From Alsobacter ponti (GTDB taxonomy: Bacteria > Pseudomonadota > Alphaproteobacteria > Rhizobiales > Beijerinckiaceae), in NCBI RefSeq assembly GCF_024294805.1, contig NZ_JANCLU010000008.1, forward strand, positions 124,001-188,000: a stretch of DNA of 64,000 bases, written 5' to 3'. Positions 38,776 to 49,078 of this stretch are shown here, piece after piece. Within the stretch, counting starts at the first letter, position 1. Every line of letters begins with the position of its first letter. Position numbers and translations under genes: made by a program. A model generated the notes under the pieces. It saw only the letters and a program-made list of their open reading frames with translations, had not been told where the DNA came from and did no database searches.

Positions 38776-39519
38776 TCAGGCGCTGGCGCACACCATATAA
38801 TTGACGCCCGTGTCGGAGGAGAGCCGCCACGTCCCTTCCAGCGGGTTGAACGCCACGCCGGTCTCATCGCGCACCCGCAGGCCGCCGCGCGCGATGGCCT
38901 CGGCCAGCTCGTCCGGGGTGACGAACTTGTCCCACTGGTGCGTGCCGCGCGGCAGCCAGCCCAGCACGTATTCGGCCCCGACGATGGCCAGCGCGAAGGC
39001 GCGCAGCGTCCGGTTCAGCGTCGCCATGAAGAGCTGGCCGTCCGGCTTCGCCGCCGCGCAGCAGGCGGCGACGAAGGCGTCGACGTCCGTCACGTGCTCC
39101 ACCACCTCCATGGCGAGCACCACGTCGAAGCGGCTGCCCTCGGCGACGATCTTCTCCACCGTCGACTGCCGGTAGGTGACCGCGACGCCCGAGCGCTCGG
39201 CGTGCAGCCGCGCCACCTCGACATTGGTGGGGGCGGGGTCGATGCCGGTGACGTCCGCGCCGAGCCGCGCCAGCGGTTCGCAGAGCAGGCCGCCGCCGCA
39301 GCCCACGTCGAGCACCGACACGCCCGCCAGCGGCTGGCCGGAGCGCGGGTCGCGCCCCAGCCGCTCGGCCACGCGGTCGCGGATGAAGGCGAGCCGCACC
39401 GGGTTGAGGCGGTGCAGCGGCTTCATCGGGCCGGAGGGGTCCCACCACGTGCGCGCCAGGCGGTCGAAGCGCTCGACCTCGCCGGCGTCCACCGAGCCGC
39501 GTGCAGGGGAAGCGTCCAT
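38776..39519 (-). CDS. ubiG: Ubiquinone biosynthesis O-methyltransferase UbiG
   Basis: 247-residue SAM O-methyltransferase that performs both O-methylation steps of ubiquinone synthesis. It has [23 protein letters not shown], the diagnostic UbiG N-terminus, [50 protein letters not shown] and [12 protein letters not shown] 39517-39519 gives the standard length. It is divergent from lysC with a 184-base gap. The ubiG/lysC arrangement is common in Rhizobiales. Confidence 0.95.
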   Translation of the reverse strand: MDASPARGSVDAGEVERFDRLARTWWDPSGPMKPLHRLNPVRLAFIRDRVAERLGRDPRSGQPLAGVSVLDVGCGGGLLCEPLARLGADVTGIDPAPTNVEVARLHAERSGVAVTYRQSTVEKIVAEGSRFDVVLAMEVVEHVTDVDAFVAACCAAAKPDGQLFMATLNRTLRAFALAIVGAEYVLGWLPRGTHQWDKFVTPDELAEAIARGGLRVRDETGVAFNPLEGTWRLSSDTGVNYMVCASA

Positions 39520-39703
39520 CGTCCTCTCCGTCGTCCTCTCCGCCGGCGCGGCGGGCCGATGCCCGATTCGCGCCCGGCACGCGCCAAACCGTTGACAGTC
39601 TAGACCGTCGCCGTCATGAGTGTGCGCCCTTTTCCGATGCCGGGCCGCGCGGCGCAAGGCCGTCGACTCCCGGCGCAACGCAACGAAGAAGCCCGAGAGC
39701 CCG

Positions 39704-40939
39704 ATGGCCCGTCTCGTCATGAAGTTCGGCGGCACCTCGGTCGCCACGATCGAGCGCATCCGCAACGTCGCGCAGCACGTCCGGCGCGAGGTCGAGGCCG
39801 GCCACCAGGTGGCGGTGGTCGTCTCGGCCATGTCGGGCAAGACGAACGAGCTGGTCGCCTGGTGCCGCGAGGCTGCGTCGCTCTACGATCCGCGCGAGTA
39901 CGACGTCGTGGTGGCCTCGGGCGAGCAGGTCACGTCCGGCCTGCTGGCCATCGTGCTGCAGGGCATGGGCATCAAGGCGCGCTCCTGGCAGGGCTGGCAG
40001 ATCCCGCTCACCACCGACGACGCCCACGGCGCGGCCCGCATCGCCGGGTTGGACGGAACCGGCCTGGAAGAGGGCTTCGCGCGCGGCGAGGTGGCCGTCG
40101 TGGCCGGTTTCCAGGGCATTCACGCCGAGACGAAGCGGGTCACGACCTTGGGCCGCGGTGGCTCCGACACCAGCGCCGTGGCGCTGGCGGCCGGCATCCA
40201 GGCCGACCGCTGCGACATCTACACCGACGTCGACGGCGTCTACACGACGGACCCGCGCATCGTGCCCAAGGCGCGCCGGCTGGACCGCGTGGCCTTCGAG
40301 GAAATGCTCGAAATGGCCTCGCTCGGCGCCAAGGTGCTCCAGGTGCGCTCCGTCGAGCTCGCCATGGTCCATAATGTGCGCACCTTCGTGCGCTCCTCCT
40401 TCGACGACCCTGCCAACCCGCAGGCCGGCACCCTCATCTGCAACGAGGAAGACATCGTGGAACAGCAGATCGTCACCGGCATCGCCTATTCCAAGGACGA
40501 GGCCCAGATCACCCTCCGCCGCGTCGCCGACCGCCCGGGAGTGGCCGCCTCGATCTTCGTTCCGCTCGCCGAGGCGAATATCAACGTCGACATGATCATC
40601 CAGGTCGTGTCCGACGACAGCACCACGACGGACCTGACCTTCACCGTGCCGACCGCCGACTACGAGCGCGCCGTGACGATCCTCGAAGGCGCGCGCGGGG
40701 CCATCGGCTTCGGCCAGCTGCAAGGCGCGACCGACCTGGTGAAGGTGTCGGCCATCGGCATCGGCATGCGCAGCCACGCCGGCGTCGCCGCCAAGGCGTT
40801 CAAGGCGTTGGCCGAGAAAGGCATCAACATCCGCGCCATCACCACCTCCGAAATCAAGTTTTCGGTGCTGATCGACGCGGCGTACACGGAACTCGCCGTG
40901 CGGACGCTGCATTCGCTGTACGGCCTCGACAAGGCCTGA
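39704..40939 (+). CDS. lysC: Aspartate kinase
   Basis: 411-residue aspartokinase, first step of Lys/Thr/Met synthesis. The catalytic domain has [37 protein letters not shown] and [17 protein letters not shown]. Two ACT domains at the C-terminus (about 265-411) include [21 protein letters not shown] and [17 protein letters not shown], giving allosteric control by lysine and threonine. ATG 39704 is chosen by family start ([10 protein letters not shown]) despite a weak ribosome site. The spacing from ptsP is 267 bases. Confidence 0.97.
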   Translation: MARLVMKFGGTSVATIERIRNVAQHVRREVEAGHQVAVVVSAMSGKTNELVAWCREAASLYDPREYDVVVASGEQVTSGLLAIVLQGMGIKARSWQGWQIPLTTDDAHGAARIAGLDGTGLEEGFARGEVAVVAGFQGIHAETKRVTTLGRGGSDTSAVALAAGIQADRCDIYTDVDGVYTTDPRIVPKARRLDRVAFEEMLEMASLGAKVLQVRSVELAMVHNVRTFVRSSFDDPANPQAGTLICNEEDIVEQQIVTGIAYSKDEAQITLRRVADRPGVAASIFVPLAEANINVDMIIQVVSDDSTTTDLTFTVPTADYERAVTILEGARGAIGFGQLQGATDLVKVSAIGIGMRSHAGVAAKAFKALAEKGINIRAITTSEIKFSVLIDAAYTELAVRTLHSLYGLDKA

Positions 40940-41206
40940 CCCGCGAAGGCCTGGCCCGAAGGCCGGGCGGCATACGGAGCCGTAAGAGTTCGAGCCGGGT
41001 GCGAAACGGCGCACCGCTGCCTGTGGAAGAGGCAGGCCCTCTGGCATTTCCCATGGTTGCAATGTTAGACGGTCTGCGACGCCGACCGGTCCGGACTTTG
41101 CATCGGGGATGGGCGCTGGAGTAAAAAAGGTTCGGGCCTGCGCCTGACCGGAGGAGCTTGATTCGTGTTTCTTCCGTCGAACACGGCCTTGGGTGGGGAA
41201 TAAGCG

Positions 41207-43474
41207 ATGCGAGGGGCTCTCGGCGGTCCGCGCCTGCTGCTCCGCCGGCTTCGCGAGGTCATGGCGGAGCCGGTCAGCGCCCAGGCTCGCCTCGACAAGA
41301 TCGTCGTCCTCATCGCCGCCAACATGGTGGCCGAGGTCTGCTCCTTCTATGTGCTGCGCTCCGACCAGACCCTCGAGCTCTACGCCACCGAGGGCCTGAA
41401 CCGCGACGCCGTTCACCTGACGACGATGAATGTCGGGGAGGGCCTGGTCGGCCTCATCGCCCAGCGCGCCCAGCCGCTCAACCTGCCGAACGCCCAGTCG
41501 CACCCCGCCTTCTCCTACAAGCCGGAGACGGGCGAGGAGATCTACCAGTCCTTCCTCGGCGTGCCCGTGCTGCGCGCCGGCAACACGCTCGGCGTGCTCG
41601 TCGTTCAGAACCGCGCCCACCGCCTCTACTCCGAGGAGGAGGTCGAGGCGATGCAGACGACGGCCATGGTGCTGGCCGAGATCATCGCCTCCGGGGAGCT
41701 GCAGCAGCTCGCCCGCCCCGGCACCGACATCGCCCTGCGGCGGCCGATGAGCCTCACCGGCGAGTGCCTGTCGGAGGGCGTGGGCCTCGGCTACGTCGTG
41801 CTGCACGAGCCGCGCGTCGTCGTCTCCAACCTCATCGCCGACGATCCGGCCAAGGAAGCGGCGCGCCTCGACGCCGCCATCGACGGGCTGCGCAGCCACA
41901 TCGACGCGCTGATCGAGCGCGGCGACGTCGCCCATGGCGGCGAGCACCGGGAGGTTCTGGAAACCTTCCGCATGTTCGCGCACGATCCCGGCTGGCTGCG
42001 CCGCCTGCGCGAGGTCATCCAGTCCGGCCTCACGGCCGAGGCGGCGGTGGAGCGCGTGCAGTCCGACAACCGCGCCAAGATGATGCGGCAGACCGACCCG
42101 TATCTGCGCGAGCGCCTGCACGACCTCGACGAACTGGCCAACCGCCTGCTGCACCGCCTGGTCGGCCGCGACCTCGTCGGCGGCCAGACCGTGCTGCCCG
42201 ACAACGCCATCCTGGTGGCGCGCTCGATGGGCCCGGCCGCGCTGCTCGACTACGACCGGTCTCATCTGCGCGGGCTCGTGCTGGAGGAAGGCGGGCCGAC
42301 CAGCCACGTCGCCATCGTGGCGCGCGCGCTCGGCATCCCGGCCATCGGCGGCGTCGAGAACGTCACCAGCCTCTCCGAGGCCGGCGACGCCATCATCGTC
42401 GACAGCGGCGCCGGGCAGGTGCTGCTGCGGCCGCAGGCGGACGTCGAAGGCGCCTTCCGCGAGAAGGCGCGGCTGCGCGCCCGCCGGCAGGAGCAGTACC
42501 GCAAGCTGCGCGACCTGCCCTGCGTGACCCGCGACGGCGTCGACGTGGCGCTGCATCTCAACGCCGGCCTGATGGTCGACCTGCCGCATCTCGCCGAGAC
42601 GGGAGCGGCCGGCATCGGCCTGTTCCGCACCGAACTGCAGTTCATGATCTCCGAGCGGCTGCCGACGATGAGCGAGCAGATCGCGCTGTACCGCTCCGTG
42701 CTGGAGGCCGCCGGCAGCCGGCCGGTGACCTTCCGCACGCTGGACATCGGCGGCGACAAGGTGCTGCCCTACATGCGCCAGATGGAGGAGGAGAACCCGG
42801 CGCTCGGCTGGCGGGCCATCCGCATCGGCCTCGACAGGCCGGGCCTGCTGCGCGCCCAGATCCGCGCCATGCTCAAGGCCGCCGCCGGCCGCCCGCTCAA
42901 GATCATGCTGCCGATGGTGGCGACCGTCGACGAGTTCACCCGCGCAAAGGACCTCGTGGCGCGCGAGCGGCTGCACCTCGACCGCCACGGCTACGAGCCG
43001 CCCTCCGACCTGCGCCTCGGCGTCATGGTGGAGGTGCCCTCGCTGCTGTTCCAGATCGAGGAGATCGCGGCGCGCGCCGACTTCCTGTCCGTCGGCTCCA
43101 ACGACCTGATGCAGTTCCTGTTCGCGGCCGACCGCGAGAACCCGCAAATGGCCAACCGGTTCGACGCGCTGCACCCGGCCTGCCTGCGCGCGCTGCGGCT
43201 GGTGGCCCGCGCCGGCGAGAAGGCGGGCATCCCGGTCACCCTGTGCGGCGAGCTGGGCGGCAGGCCGCTGGAAGCGATGGCGCTGCTGGCGCTCGGCTAC
43301 CGCTCGCTGTCGATGTCGCCCGCCTCGGTCGGGCCGATCAAGGCCATGCTGCTGTCACTCGAGGTGGCGCGGGCGCGCGAAACCGTCGACGCGCTGATCG
43401 ACGACGCGGGGGGCCTGGCCACCATCCGGCCCCATCTCGCCGAATTCGCGGAGAAGCACGGCGTGCCGGTGTAG
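41207..43474 (+). CDS. ptsP: Phosphoenolpyruvate-protein phosphotransferase PtsP (EI-Ntr)
   Basis: 755-residue first enzyme of the nitrogen PTS, which passes phosphate from PEP to NPr. An N-terminal GAF domain (about 20-180) has NMVAEVCSFYVLRSD and GVPVLRAGNTLGVLVVQN. The phosphohistidine is His367 in GGPTSHVAIVAR. The C-terminal PEP-binding barrel has GIGLFRTELQFM, LDIGGDKVLPYM, GVMVEVPSL and VGSNDLMQFLFAADREN. It lies 51 bases before prfA and may be co-transcribed with prfA and prmC. Confidence 0.95.
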   Translation: MRGALGGPRLLLRRLREVMAEPVSAQARLDKIVVLIAANMVAEVCSFYVLRSDQTLELYATEGLNRDAVHLTTMNVGEGLVGLIAQRAQPLNLPNAQSHPAFSYKPETGEEIYQSFLGVPVLRAGNTLGVLVVQNRAHRLYSEEEVEAMQTTAMVLAEIIASGELQQLARPGTDIALRRPMSLTGECLSEGVGLGYVVLHEPRVVVSNLIADDPAKEAARLDAAIDGLRSHIDALIERGDVAHGGEHREVLETFRMFAHDPGWLRRLREVIQSGLTAEAAVERVQSDNRAKMMRQTDPYLRERLHDLDELANRLLHRLVGRDLVGGQTVLPDNAILVARSMGPAALLDYDRSHLRGLVLEEGGPTSHVAIVARALGIPAIGGVENVTSLSEAGDAIIVDSGAGQVLLRPQADVEGAFREKARLRARRQEQYRKLRDLPCVTRDGVDVALHLNAGLMVDLPHLAETGAAGIGLFRTELQFMISERLPTMSEQIALYRSVLEAAGSRPVTFRTLDIGGDKVLPYMRQMEEENPALGWRAIRIGLDRPGLLRAQIRAMLKAAAGRPLKIMLPMVATVDEFTRAKDLVARERLHLDRHGYEPPSDLRLGVMVEVPSLLFQIEEIAARADFLSVGSNDLMQFLFAADRENPQMANRFDALHPACLRALRLVARAGEKAGIPVTLCGELGGRPLEAMALLALGYRSLSMSPASVGPIKAMLLSLEVARARETVDALIDDAGGLATIRPHLAEFAEKHGVPV

Positions 43475-43525
43475 CGGGCGCGAAGCCCTTGCCTTCGCCC
43501 CGATCTGCGTTCAAGCCTTGCCGCC

Positions 43526-44623
43526 ATGTCCGAGCCCGTCCAGCGCCTCCCGGCCCACACGATCGAAGCGATCCTGTCGCGGCACGCCGTCATCAACGAC
43601 CGGCTCTCCGCCGGCCCCGACGGCGAGACCTTCGTCACGCTGTCGCGCGAGCTGGCGGAGCTGGAGCCGGTGGTCGGCGCGCTCAAGGCCCTGCGCGCCG
43701 CCGAAAGCGAGCTGGCCGACGTCGACGCCATGATCGACGACCCCGGCGTCGACGCCGAGATGCGCGAGATGGCCGAGGCCGAGCGAGACGAGCTGGCCGG
43801 CCGCGTCGCCGGTCTCGCCCGCGAGGTGCGGCTGATGCTGCTGCCCAAGGACGAGGCCGACGAGCGCGGCGTCATCCTCGAGGTCCGCGCCGGCACCGGC
43901 GGCGACGAGGCCGCCCTGTTCGCGGGGGACCTTTTCCGCATGTACCAGCGTTACGCCGACGCCCGCCGCTGGAAGGTCGAAATCCTCTCGGTGAGCGAGG
44001 GGACGATGGGCGGCTACAAGGAGATCGTCGCCGAGATCCACGGCCGCGGCGCGTACGCCAGGCTGAAGTTCGAGAGCGGCGTGCACCGCGTGCAGCGCGT
44101 GCCGGAGACGGAGGCGGGCGGGCGCATCCACACCTCCGCAGCCACCGTCGCCGTGCTGCCCATCGCCGAGGAAGTGGACGTGGCGATCGACGAGAAGGAC
44201 CTGCAGATCGACACGATGCGCGCCCAGGGCGCGGGCGGCCAGCACGTCAACAAGACGGAGAGCGCCATCCGCGTCACTCACCTGCCCACCGGCATCGTCG
44301 TGTTCGTGCAGGAGGAGCGCTCGCAGCACCGCAACAAGGCCAAGGCGATGGAGCTTCTGCGCACCCGCATCTACGACATGGAGCGCCAGCGCCTCGACAG
44401 CGCGCGCGCCGCCGACCGGCGCTCGCAGGTCGGCTCGGGCGACCGCTCAGAGCGCATCCGCACCTACAATTTCCCGCAAGGGCGCGTCACCGACCACCGC
44501 ATCAACCTGACGCTGTACAAGCTGCCGCAGGTGATCGAGGGGACGGCGCTCGACGAGCTCGTCGACGCGCTCACCACCGAGCATCAGGCGGCCCTGCTCG
44601 CCGCGCAGGAGAGCGCCGCATGA
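43526..44623 (+). CDS. prfA: Peptide chain release factor 1
   Basis: 365-residue RF1, which reads UAA and UAG. The GGQ motif is at 237-239 in [12 protein letters not shown], the target of PrmC methylation. The RF1 signature [22 protein letters not shown] and [10 protein letters not shown] are present. The stop overlaps the start of prmC (ATGA), so modifier and target are translationally coupled. The plus-strand order ptsP-prfA-prmC is common in this order of bacteria. Confidence 0.97.
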   Translation: MSEPVQRLPAHTIEAILSRHAVINDRLSAGPDGETFVTLSRELAELEPVVGALKALRAAESELADVDAMIDDPGVDAEMREMAEAERDELAGRVAGLAREVRLMLLPKDEADERGVILEVRAGTGGDEAALFAGDLFRMYQRYADARRWKVEILSVSEGTMGGYKEIVAEIHGRGAYARLKFESGVHRVQRVPETEAGGRIHTSAATVAVLPIAEEVDVAIDEKDLQIDTMRAQGAGGQHVNKTESAIRVTHLPTGIVVFVQEERSQHRNKAKAMELLRTRIYDMERQRLDSARAADRRSQVGSGDRSERIRTYNFPQGRVTDHRINLTLYKLPQVIEGTALDELVDALTTEHQAALLAAQESAA

Positions 44624-45546
44624 GCGCCGACGGCAAAGGCCCCGCCGCCGGCGGCGGGGAGACGCACGGCATCGCCGCCTCCACCACCCGCCTGGCGGCG
44701 CTGAAGACGCTGGGCGAGGTGTTCCGCGCCGCCGGCATCGCCACGGCGCAGCGCGACGCCCGCCTCCTGCTGCTCGACGCCGCCGGGCTGAGCCATCCCG
44801 ACCTGATCCGCGCGCCTCGCGAGGCGCTCGGCCCAAGGGTCGCGGCCAAGCTGGCGAGCCACGTGAGCCGCCGGCTGACGCGCGAGCCGGTGGCCCGCAT
44901 CCTCGGCGAGTGGGAGTTCTGGAGCCTCCCCTTCACCCTGTCGCCGGCCACCCTGGTGCCCCGGCCGGACAGCGAGACGGTGGTCGCCGCCGCGCTGCTG
45001 GCGCTGAAGGACCGGCGCAAGACCGGGCGCGGCGTACGCGTGCTCGACCTCGGCGTCGGCTCGGGCTGCCTCCTGGTGGCGCTGCTGCACGAGATGCCCG
45101 AGGCGACCGGCGTCGGCGCCGACGTCTCGCCGGAGGCGCTGGAGACGGCGCGCTTCAACGCCGCGCGCAACGGCGTCGGCGACCGCGCGGCCTTCGTCGA
45201 ATCGGACTGGGGCCGGGCCATCGAGGGGCGATTCGACTGCATCGTCTCGAACCCGCCCTACATCGCGAACGCTGTCATTGACGGGCTCGAGCCCGAGGTG
45301 CGCGTCCACGATCCACGTCTTGCCCTGGCCGGCGGGCCGGATGGGCTGGCCGCGTATCGCGCCATTGCCGATGCGCTGCCTGCGCTGATGGCCCCCGGCG
45401 CGGTGGTCGCCCTGGAGATCGGCTCCGACCAGGACGTGTCCGTGACGGAACTTTTCCGGCAGCGCGGATTTGAGGTGGAAGGCCCATTCGCGGATTTCGG
45501 TTCGCGCCCCCGGGCGCTGGTGATCAGGGCCACTGCTTCGGCCTGA
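44620..45546 (+). CDS. prmC: Peptide chain release factor N5-glutamine methyltransferase
   Basis: 308-residue methyltransferase that modifies the GGQ glutamine of release factors. The N-terminal helical domain ends with [14 protein letters not shown]. The catalytic core has [30 protein letters not shown] and NPPY at 211-214. The ATG lies inside the prfA stop. The C-terminus ends [11 protein letters not shown]. Length is slightly over the usual because of a Gly/Ala-rich N-terminus. Confidence 0.95.
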   Translation: MSADGKGPAAGGGETHGIAASTTRLAALKTLGEVFRAAGIATAQRDARLLLLDAAGLSHPDLIRAPREALGPRVAAKLASHVSRRLTREPVARILGEWEFWSLPFTLSPATLVPRPDSETVVAAALLALKDRRKTGRGVRVLDLGVGSGCLLVALLHEMPEATGVGADVSPEALETARFNAARNGVGDRAAFVESDWGRAIEGRFDCIVSNPPYIANAVIDGLEPEVRVHDPRLALAGGPDGLAAYRAIADALPALMAPGAVVALEIGSDQDVSVTELFRQRGFEVEGPFADFGSRPRALVIRATASA

Positions 45547-46048
45547 GGCGGCCGGCGGGGCCGACAAATTTGCCGGCTCGGGACGAAAATGCTTGGTTTC
45601 CGGGCGGAAACCGACTAGTGTCGCGGCAATCGAAACGTCGGACATGGCGTGGCGCGTTTGCGCAAACCGGCTCCGTTGAGAGCACCCCCGCAGTTGAGAG
45701 CACTCCCCCGAAGGTGAGCTTCTGGTACTGCGGGAACGATGCTCTCCGGACGACGCATCCGGTCCCGCGAGGGGCCGTGGCGCGAGCGGCGCGGTTCGAC
45801 AACGGGTCCTGTCCGATTCGCAGTCTCCGGCATGGCCGGCGATGCCGCCGCAGGATCGAGGCGCGGGCCCGGCCCGAAGCCTCGTGCGGCAGGAACGGGC
45901 GCAGCATCAACACGCGACTGAGTCGCGGAGCGGAAAAGACGGGCTTGATCGCCTCCAATCGAAAGACCGCCGGCCATGACATCCGCGATCCCATGAGGAC
46001 GCGCGGCGCGGCGTATTGCTTCAACCAGGGATCTGTGAAGGACGTTCG
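45547..46048. other. Non-coding stretch between prmC and the DUF4167 gene
   Basis: 502 bases. Open frames exist on the plus strand but have Arg/Ala-rich random composition and no ribosome site, so I call none. A short imperfect direct repeat with GTTGAGAGCAC lies at 45675-45690 and 45693-45710. This region is likely to hold the promoter and a long leader for the DUF4167 gene. Confidence 0.5.
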
Positions 46049-46999
46049 ATGAGACCCAGTCATCAGAACAGCAACAACAAGCGCATGCGCGGCCGCAACC
46101 GCAGCGGGGGCGGCGGCGGTGGCGGCGGTGGCGGCAAGGGTCCCAACCCGCTGTCGCGGTCGTACGAATCGAACGGGCCCGACGTGAAGATCCGCGGCAC
46201 CGCCCAGCACATCGCCGAGAAGTATCTGCAGCTCGGCCGTGACGCGCAGGCGTCCGGCGACCCGGTCGCCGCCGAGAGCTACTGGCAGCATGCCGAGCAC
46301 TATCTGCGCCTGATCGCCGCCGCGCAGGAGCAGTACCGCCAGCAAAATCCGTCCTATCGCCCGTATGAGCCGGTGCAGGACCAGGACGACGACGACATGG
46401 ACGAGGGTGCGCCCTACCCGGCAACCTCCCAGGGCCAGCCGGAGCCTCGCTTCCCGCAGCAGCCCCAGGGCGAGGGCGACGAGCAGCCGCAGCAGCGCTT
46501 CCAGCCGCGTGAGCCGCGTGAGCAGCGCGACTTTCAGCCCCGCCAGCAGCGCGAGCAGCGCGATTTCCAGCCCCGCCAGCCGCGTGAGCCGCGCGACTAC
46601 CAGCCGCGCGAGGGCGAGCAGCCGCGCGAAGACCGCGAGATGGGCCAGCGCGGCGAGGGCTTCAGCCGCCGCGAGGACCGTTTCCCGCGCCGCCCGCGCT
46701 TCGAGCGCCAGGAGGGGCCCCGTCCGGAGTTCCCGCGCAACGACCCGTCGCGGCTGGAGCAGCCCCGGCTGGAGCAGCCGCGCGCCGAGCAGCCCCGCGC
46801 CGCCGACCCCGTCGAGGCGAGCCTGCCGGCGTTCATCACCGCTCCGGTGCGTGCGCCGGCTTCGGTGGAGGCCGAGCCGGTCGCGCCCGCGCCCGTCGCC
46901 GATGAGGCCGGGACCTTCCCGCTGCGCGCCCGCCGCCGCCGCAAGCCGCGCGCCGACGAGGCCGCCCCAATTCCGGACGACGCGCCCGCCGGCGAGTAA
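46049..46999 (+). CDS. DUF4167 domain protein, low-complexity RNA-binding-like
   Basis: 316 residues. The conserved N-terminal region (MRPSHQNSNNKRMRGRNRSG, a Gly-rich loop, then SYESNGPDVKIRGTAQHIAEKY and YLRLIAAAQEQYRQQN, to about residue 110) defines DUF4167. The rest is low complexity: repeated REQRDFQPRQ units, RLEQPR units and an Arg-rich RRRRKPRADEA end. The composition suggests RNA binding, but no function is established. The ATG at 46049 is preceded by GTGAAGGACG. A strong terminator follows. Confidence 0.86.
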   Translation: MRPSHQNSNNKRMRGRNRSGGGGGGGGGGKGPNPLSRSYESNGPDVKIRGTAQHIAEKYLQLGRDAQASGDPVAAESYWQHAEHYLRLIAAAQEQYRQQNPSYRPYEPVQDQDDDDMDEGAPYPATSQGQPEPRFPQQPQGEGDEQPQQRFQPREPREQRDFQPRQQREQRDFQPRQPREPRDYQPREGEQPREDREMGQRGEGFSRREDRFPRRPRFERQEGPRPEFPRNDPSRLEQPRLEQPRAEQPRAADPVEASLPAFITAPVRAPASVEAEPVAPAPVADEAGTFPLRARRRRKPRADEAAPIPDDAPAGE

Positions 47000-47020
47000 G
47001 CCTCAGGCGTCCGACAGACT

Positions 47021-47054
47021 AAAAAACCCGCCGGGGCGACCCGGCGGGTTTTTT
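47021..47054 (+). terminator. Terminator after the DUF4167 gene (bidirectional)
   Basis: AAAAAACCCGCCGGG and its near-perfect complement CCCGGCGGGTTTTTT flank a 4-base loop. It works in both directions, so it may also back up carD termination. Confidence 0.9.
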
Positions 47055-47096
47055 GTCGCCGCGGCGAGGCGGCGCGTGAAAATGGGGGCGGCGCAT

Positions 47097-47124
47097 AAAA
47101 AATCCCCGCCGAAGCGGGGATTTT
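47097..47124 (-). terminator. Terminator of carD
   Basis: On the minus strand AAAATCCCCGC-TTCG-GCGGGGATTTTTT forms a stable stem with a TTCG tetraloop and a U tract, 27 bases after the carD stop. Confidence 0.92.
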
Positions 47125-47151
47125 GATGGTTCAGCCGGTGGTCGAAACCGC

Positions 47152-47736
47152 TCAGGCGGCCTCGACCTCCTCCTGCTCCTCGTCCAGGTCGGCGGCGGCC
47201 TCGGCCGCCTTGCCGCGCTTCGGCGACTTGGCCAGCTGCGCCTCGATCAGCTTCAGCGCCTCGCCCTCGTGCAGCCGGTTCACGGCGGCGACCTCGCGGG
47301 CCATGCGGTCGAGCGCGGCCTCGTAGAGCTGCCGCTCCGAGTAGGACTGCTCGGGCTGGGCGTCGGAGCGGTGCAGGTCGCGCACCACCTCGGCGATGGC
47401 GATCAGGTCGCCCGAGTTGATCTTGGCTTCGTATTCCTGGGCGCGGCGCGACCACATGGTGCGCTTGACCCGGGCGCGGCCGGTGATGGTGTCGAGCGCC
47501 TTGGCGACGAGGCCGTTCTCGGCAAGCTTGCGCATGCCGACGGTGGCGGCCTTCGCGGTCGGCACGCGCAGCGTCATCTTGTCCTTCTCGAAGGAGATGA
47601 CGAACAGCTCGAGCTTGAAACCGGCGACTTCCTGCTCATCGATCGAGACGATCTGCCCGACGCCGTGGGCGGGATACACCACGTACTCGCCCATCTTGTA
47701 GCCATGCCGCGTCGTATTCTTCTTCACGTTCGTCAT
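47152..47736 (-). CDS. carD: CarD family transcriptional regulator (CdnL-like)
   Basis: 194 residues. The N-terminal RNA polymerase-interacting domain has YKMGEYVVYPAHGVGQIVSI and LELFVISFEKDKMTLRVP. The helical DNA-binding domain has RVKRTMWSRRAQEYEAKINSGDL and SYSERQLYEAALDRMAREVA. A Glu/Ala-rich tail follows. CdnL stabilises open promoter complexes at rRNA and other housekeeping promoters. GGAGATGACC lies before the ATG at 47734-47736. It is followed on the minus strand by its own terminator. Confidence 0.94.
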   Translation of the reverse strand: MTNVKKNTTRHGYKMGEYVVYPAHGVGQIVSIDEQEVAGFKLELFVISFEKDKMTLRVPTAKAATVGMRKLAENGLVAKALDTITGRARVKRTMWSRRAQEYEAKINSGDLIAIAEVVRDLHRSDAQPEQSYSERQLYEAALDRMAREVAAVNRLHEGEALKLIEAQLAKSPKRGKAAEAAADLDEEQEEVEAA

Positions 47737-48152
47737 GTGCAGGTCATCTCCTCGTGCCGGGCGCTCGCCCGGTTACTCGACGGCCGGATCGCTCCGGCGC
47801 TGCAGGCGGGTCGGACTCTATCGTCGCTCGCGACGCCTGGTTCCCCACACGCGACACAAAAAGCGGGCATTCCGTCAGGGGACGGCTCGGATCACCGCTG
47901 ATCGTGCTAATGGGTCCGGTCCGGTCTTGTCAGGGCTGACCGGGGATGCGGAGGGTATGGCGGGCGGCTGACAGTATCGACCACCAAAAATGCATATCAC
48001 AAAAATGGCGGTGAATCAAAAGCAATCGCCATCGGCCCCGCCGAAGCGGGTCCTCGCGTCCCGGTTGCGTCGTCAGGACGGCGCACATGATGGCCCGACG
48101 GCGGCCCGCGTCAAGGGCGCGGGCGGGCGGGCGGGATGGCGCTCAGGCCCGC
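47737..48152. promoter_or_regulatory. Gap between fdxA and carD
   Basis: 416 bases, upstream of carD and downstream of fdxA. A relatively AT-rich patch with AAAAATG repeats lies at 47985-48030. The carD promoter should lie near 47760-47900, but I see no clear consensus. No gene is supported. Confidence 0.4.
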
Positions 48153-48491
48153 TCAGTCGCCCTCGCCGGGCTCCGGCGAGAAGTACTTGTCGAGCTTGCC
48201 CGCCTCGCCGTCGTGCTCCTTGGCGTCGGCCGGCGGCTCGCGCTTGATCGTGATGTTGGGCCAGGTCTTGGCGTATTCCGCGTTCAGTTTCAGCCACTTG
48301 TCCAGGCCGGACTCGGTGTCGGGCTTGATCGCCTCGGCCGGACACTCGGGTTCGCACACGCCGCAGTCGATGCATTCGTCGGGGTGGATGACGAGCATGT
48401 TGTCACCCTCGTAGAAGCAGTCGACGGGACACACTTCCACGCAGTCCATGTACTTGCACTTGATGCAGTTCTCGACGACCACATACGTCAT
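48153..48491 (-). CDS. fdxA: 7Fe ferredoxin FdxA
   Basis: 112-residue ferredoxin with one 3Fe-4S and one 4Fe-4S cluster. The cysteines are at 9, 12, 17, 21 and 25 ([17 protein letters not shown]) and in [12 protein letters not shown] (40-50). The C-terminal extension [15 protein letters not shown] is that of the Azotobacter-type FdI family. Length is standard. It sits between the S4 protein and carD, a neighbourhood seen across Rhizobiales; the electron partner is unknown. Confidence 0.95.
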   Translation of the reverse strand: MTYVVVENCIKCKYMDCVEVCPVDCFYEGDNMLVIHPDECIDCGVCEPECPAEAIKPDTESGLDKWLKLNAEYAKTWPNITIKREPPADAKEHDGEAGKLDKYFSPEPGEGD

Positions 48492-48763
48492 GTCGGGCTC
48501 CGGGTCCGGAACGAGGCCGGCGGCGCGGGTGAGTGGGCCGCCATCTGCTAGCCGAGTTGACCTTCGGTGGCAAGGCTCGCCGCGGGTCCGTGGAGCCCCG
48601 CATTCGGCGCATGGCTGGGCTGCCCGTTCCCGTCGTATTCTTTCGAACGCCGATGCGAAATCCGCATCTTCGGGCGCACTTCCGCGCAATGTTCGCGCCG
48701 GAACGGCCAAGTTCGAGCCGAACGTTCCGCCGTCATTGTCGAAAAACGCCTGTTCGAGCCGAA

Positions 48764-49072
48764 TTAGCCCGAAACGTCCTCGTAGAGCCCCTGCGCTTCC
48801 GGAAAGGAGCCACGCCGTTCGGCCGCCGACAGCACGCGGACCACACGCGTGGCGTGCGGCAGGGCGAGGGTGAGGACGTCGCCGGGGCCGATGGGCCGCG
48901 CCGGGTTGGTCTGGCGCTGGCCGTTGAGGCGCACGCGGCCGGCCTCGATCAGCTCGTTGGCGAGGCTGCGGGTGCGGGCGAAGCGGGCGTAGACCAGCCA
49001 CTTGTCGAGGCGCTGGCGTTCGGCGGCGGGTTCCGCCGAAGGCCTGTCGCGTCCCGTGTCGCGGCCCTTCAC
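48764..49072 (-). CDS. S4 domain RNA-binding protein (HslR-like)
   Basis: 102 residues, GTG start 6 bases after the helicase stop. The S4 motif [20 protein letters not shown], followed by [14 protein letters not shown], covers residues 21-60. HslR-type proteins bind stalled 50S-peptidyl-tRNA complexes after heat shock. Co-transcription with the helicase is likely, suggesting RNA metabolism. 272 bases without a gene separate it from fdxA. Confidence 0.88.
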   Translation of the reverse strand: MKGRDTGRDRPSAEPAAERQRLDKWLVYARFARTRSLANELIEAGRVRLNGQRQTNPARPIGPGDVLTLALPHATRVVRVLSAAERRGSFPEAQGLYEDVSG

Positions 49073-49078
49073 GCGCGC

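Noticed and set aside
40980-41060. A tRNA-like T-loop (GTTCGAGCC) downstream of lysC
   Set aside because: No acceptor, D or anticodon stems can be formed around it.
41158-45546. A 1462-codon open frame on the plus strand through ptsP, prfA and prmC
   Set aside because: Only its last 308 codons (prmC) have family motifs; the rest is out of frame with ptsP and prfA and has Arg/Ala/Pro-rich shadow composition.
45570-46052. A plus-strand gene of 160 codons before DUF4167
   Set aside because: Random composition, no ribosome site and overlap with the DUF4167 start.
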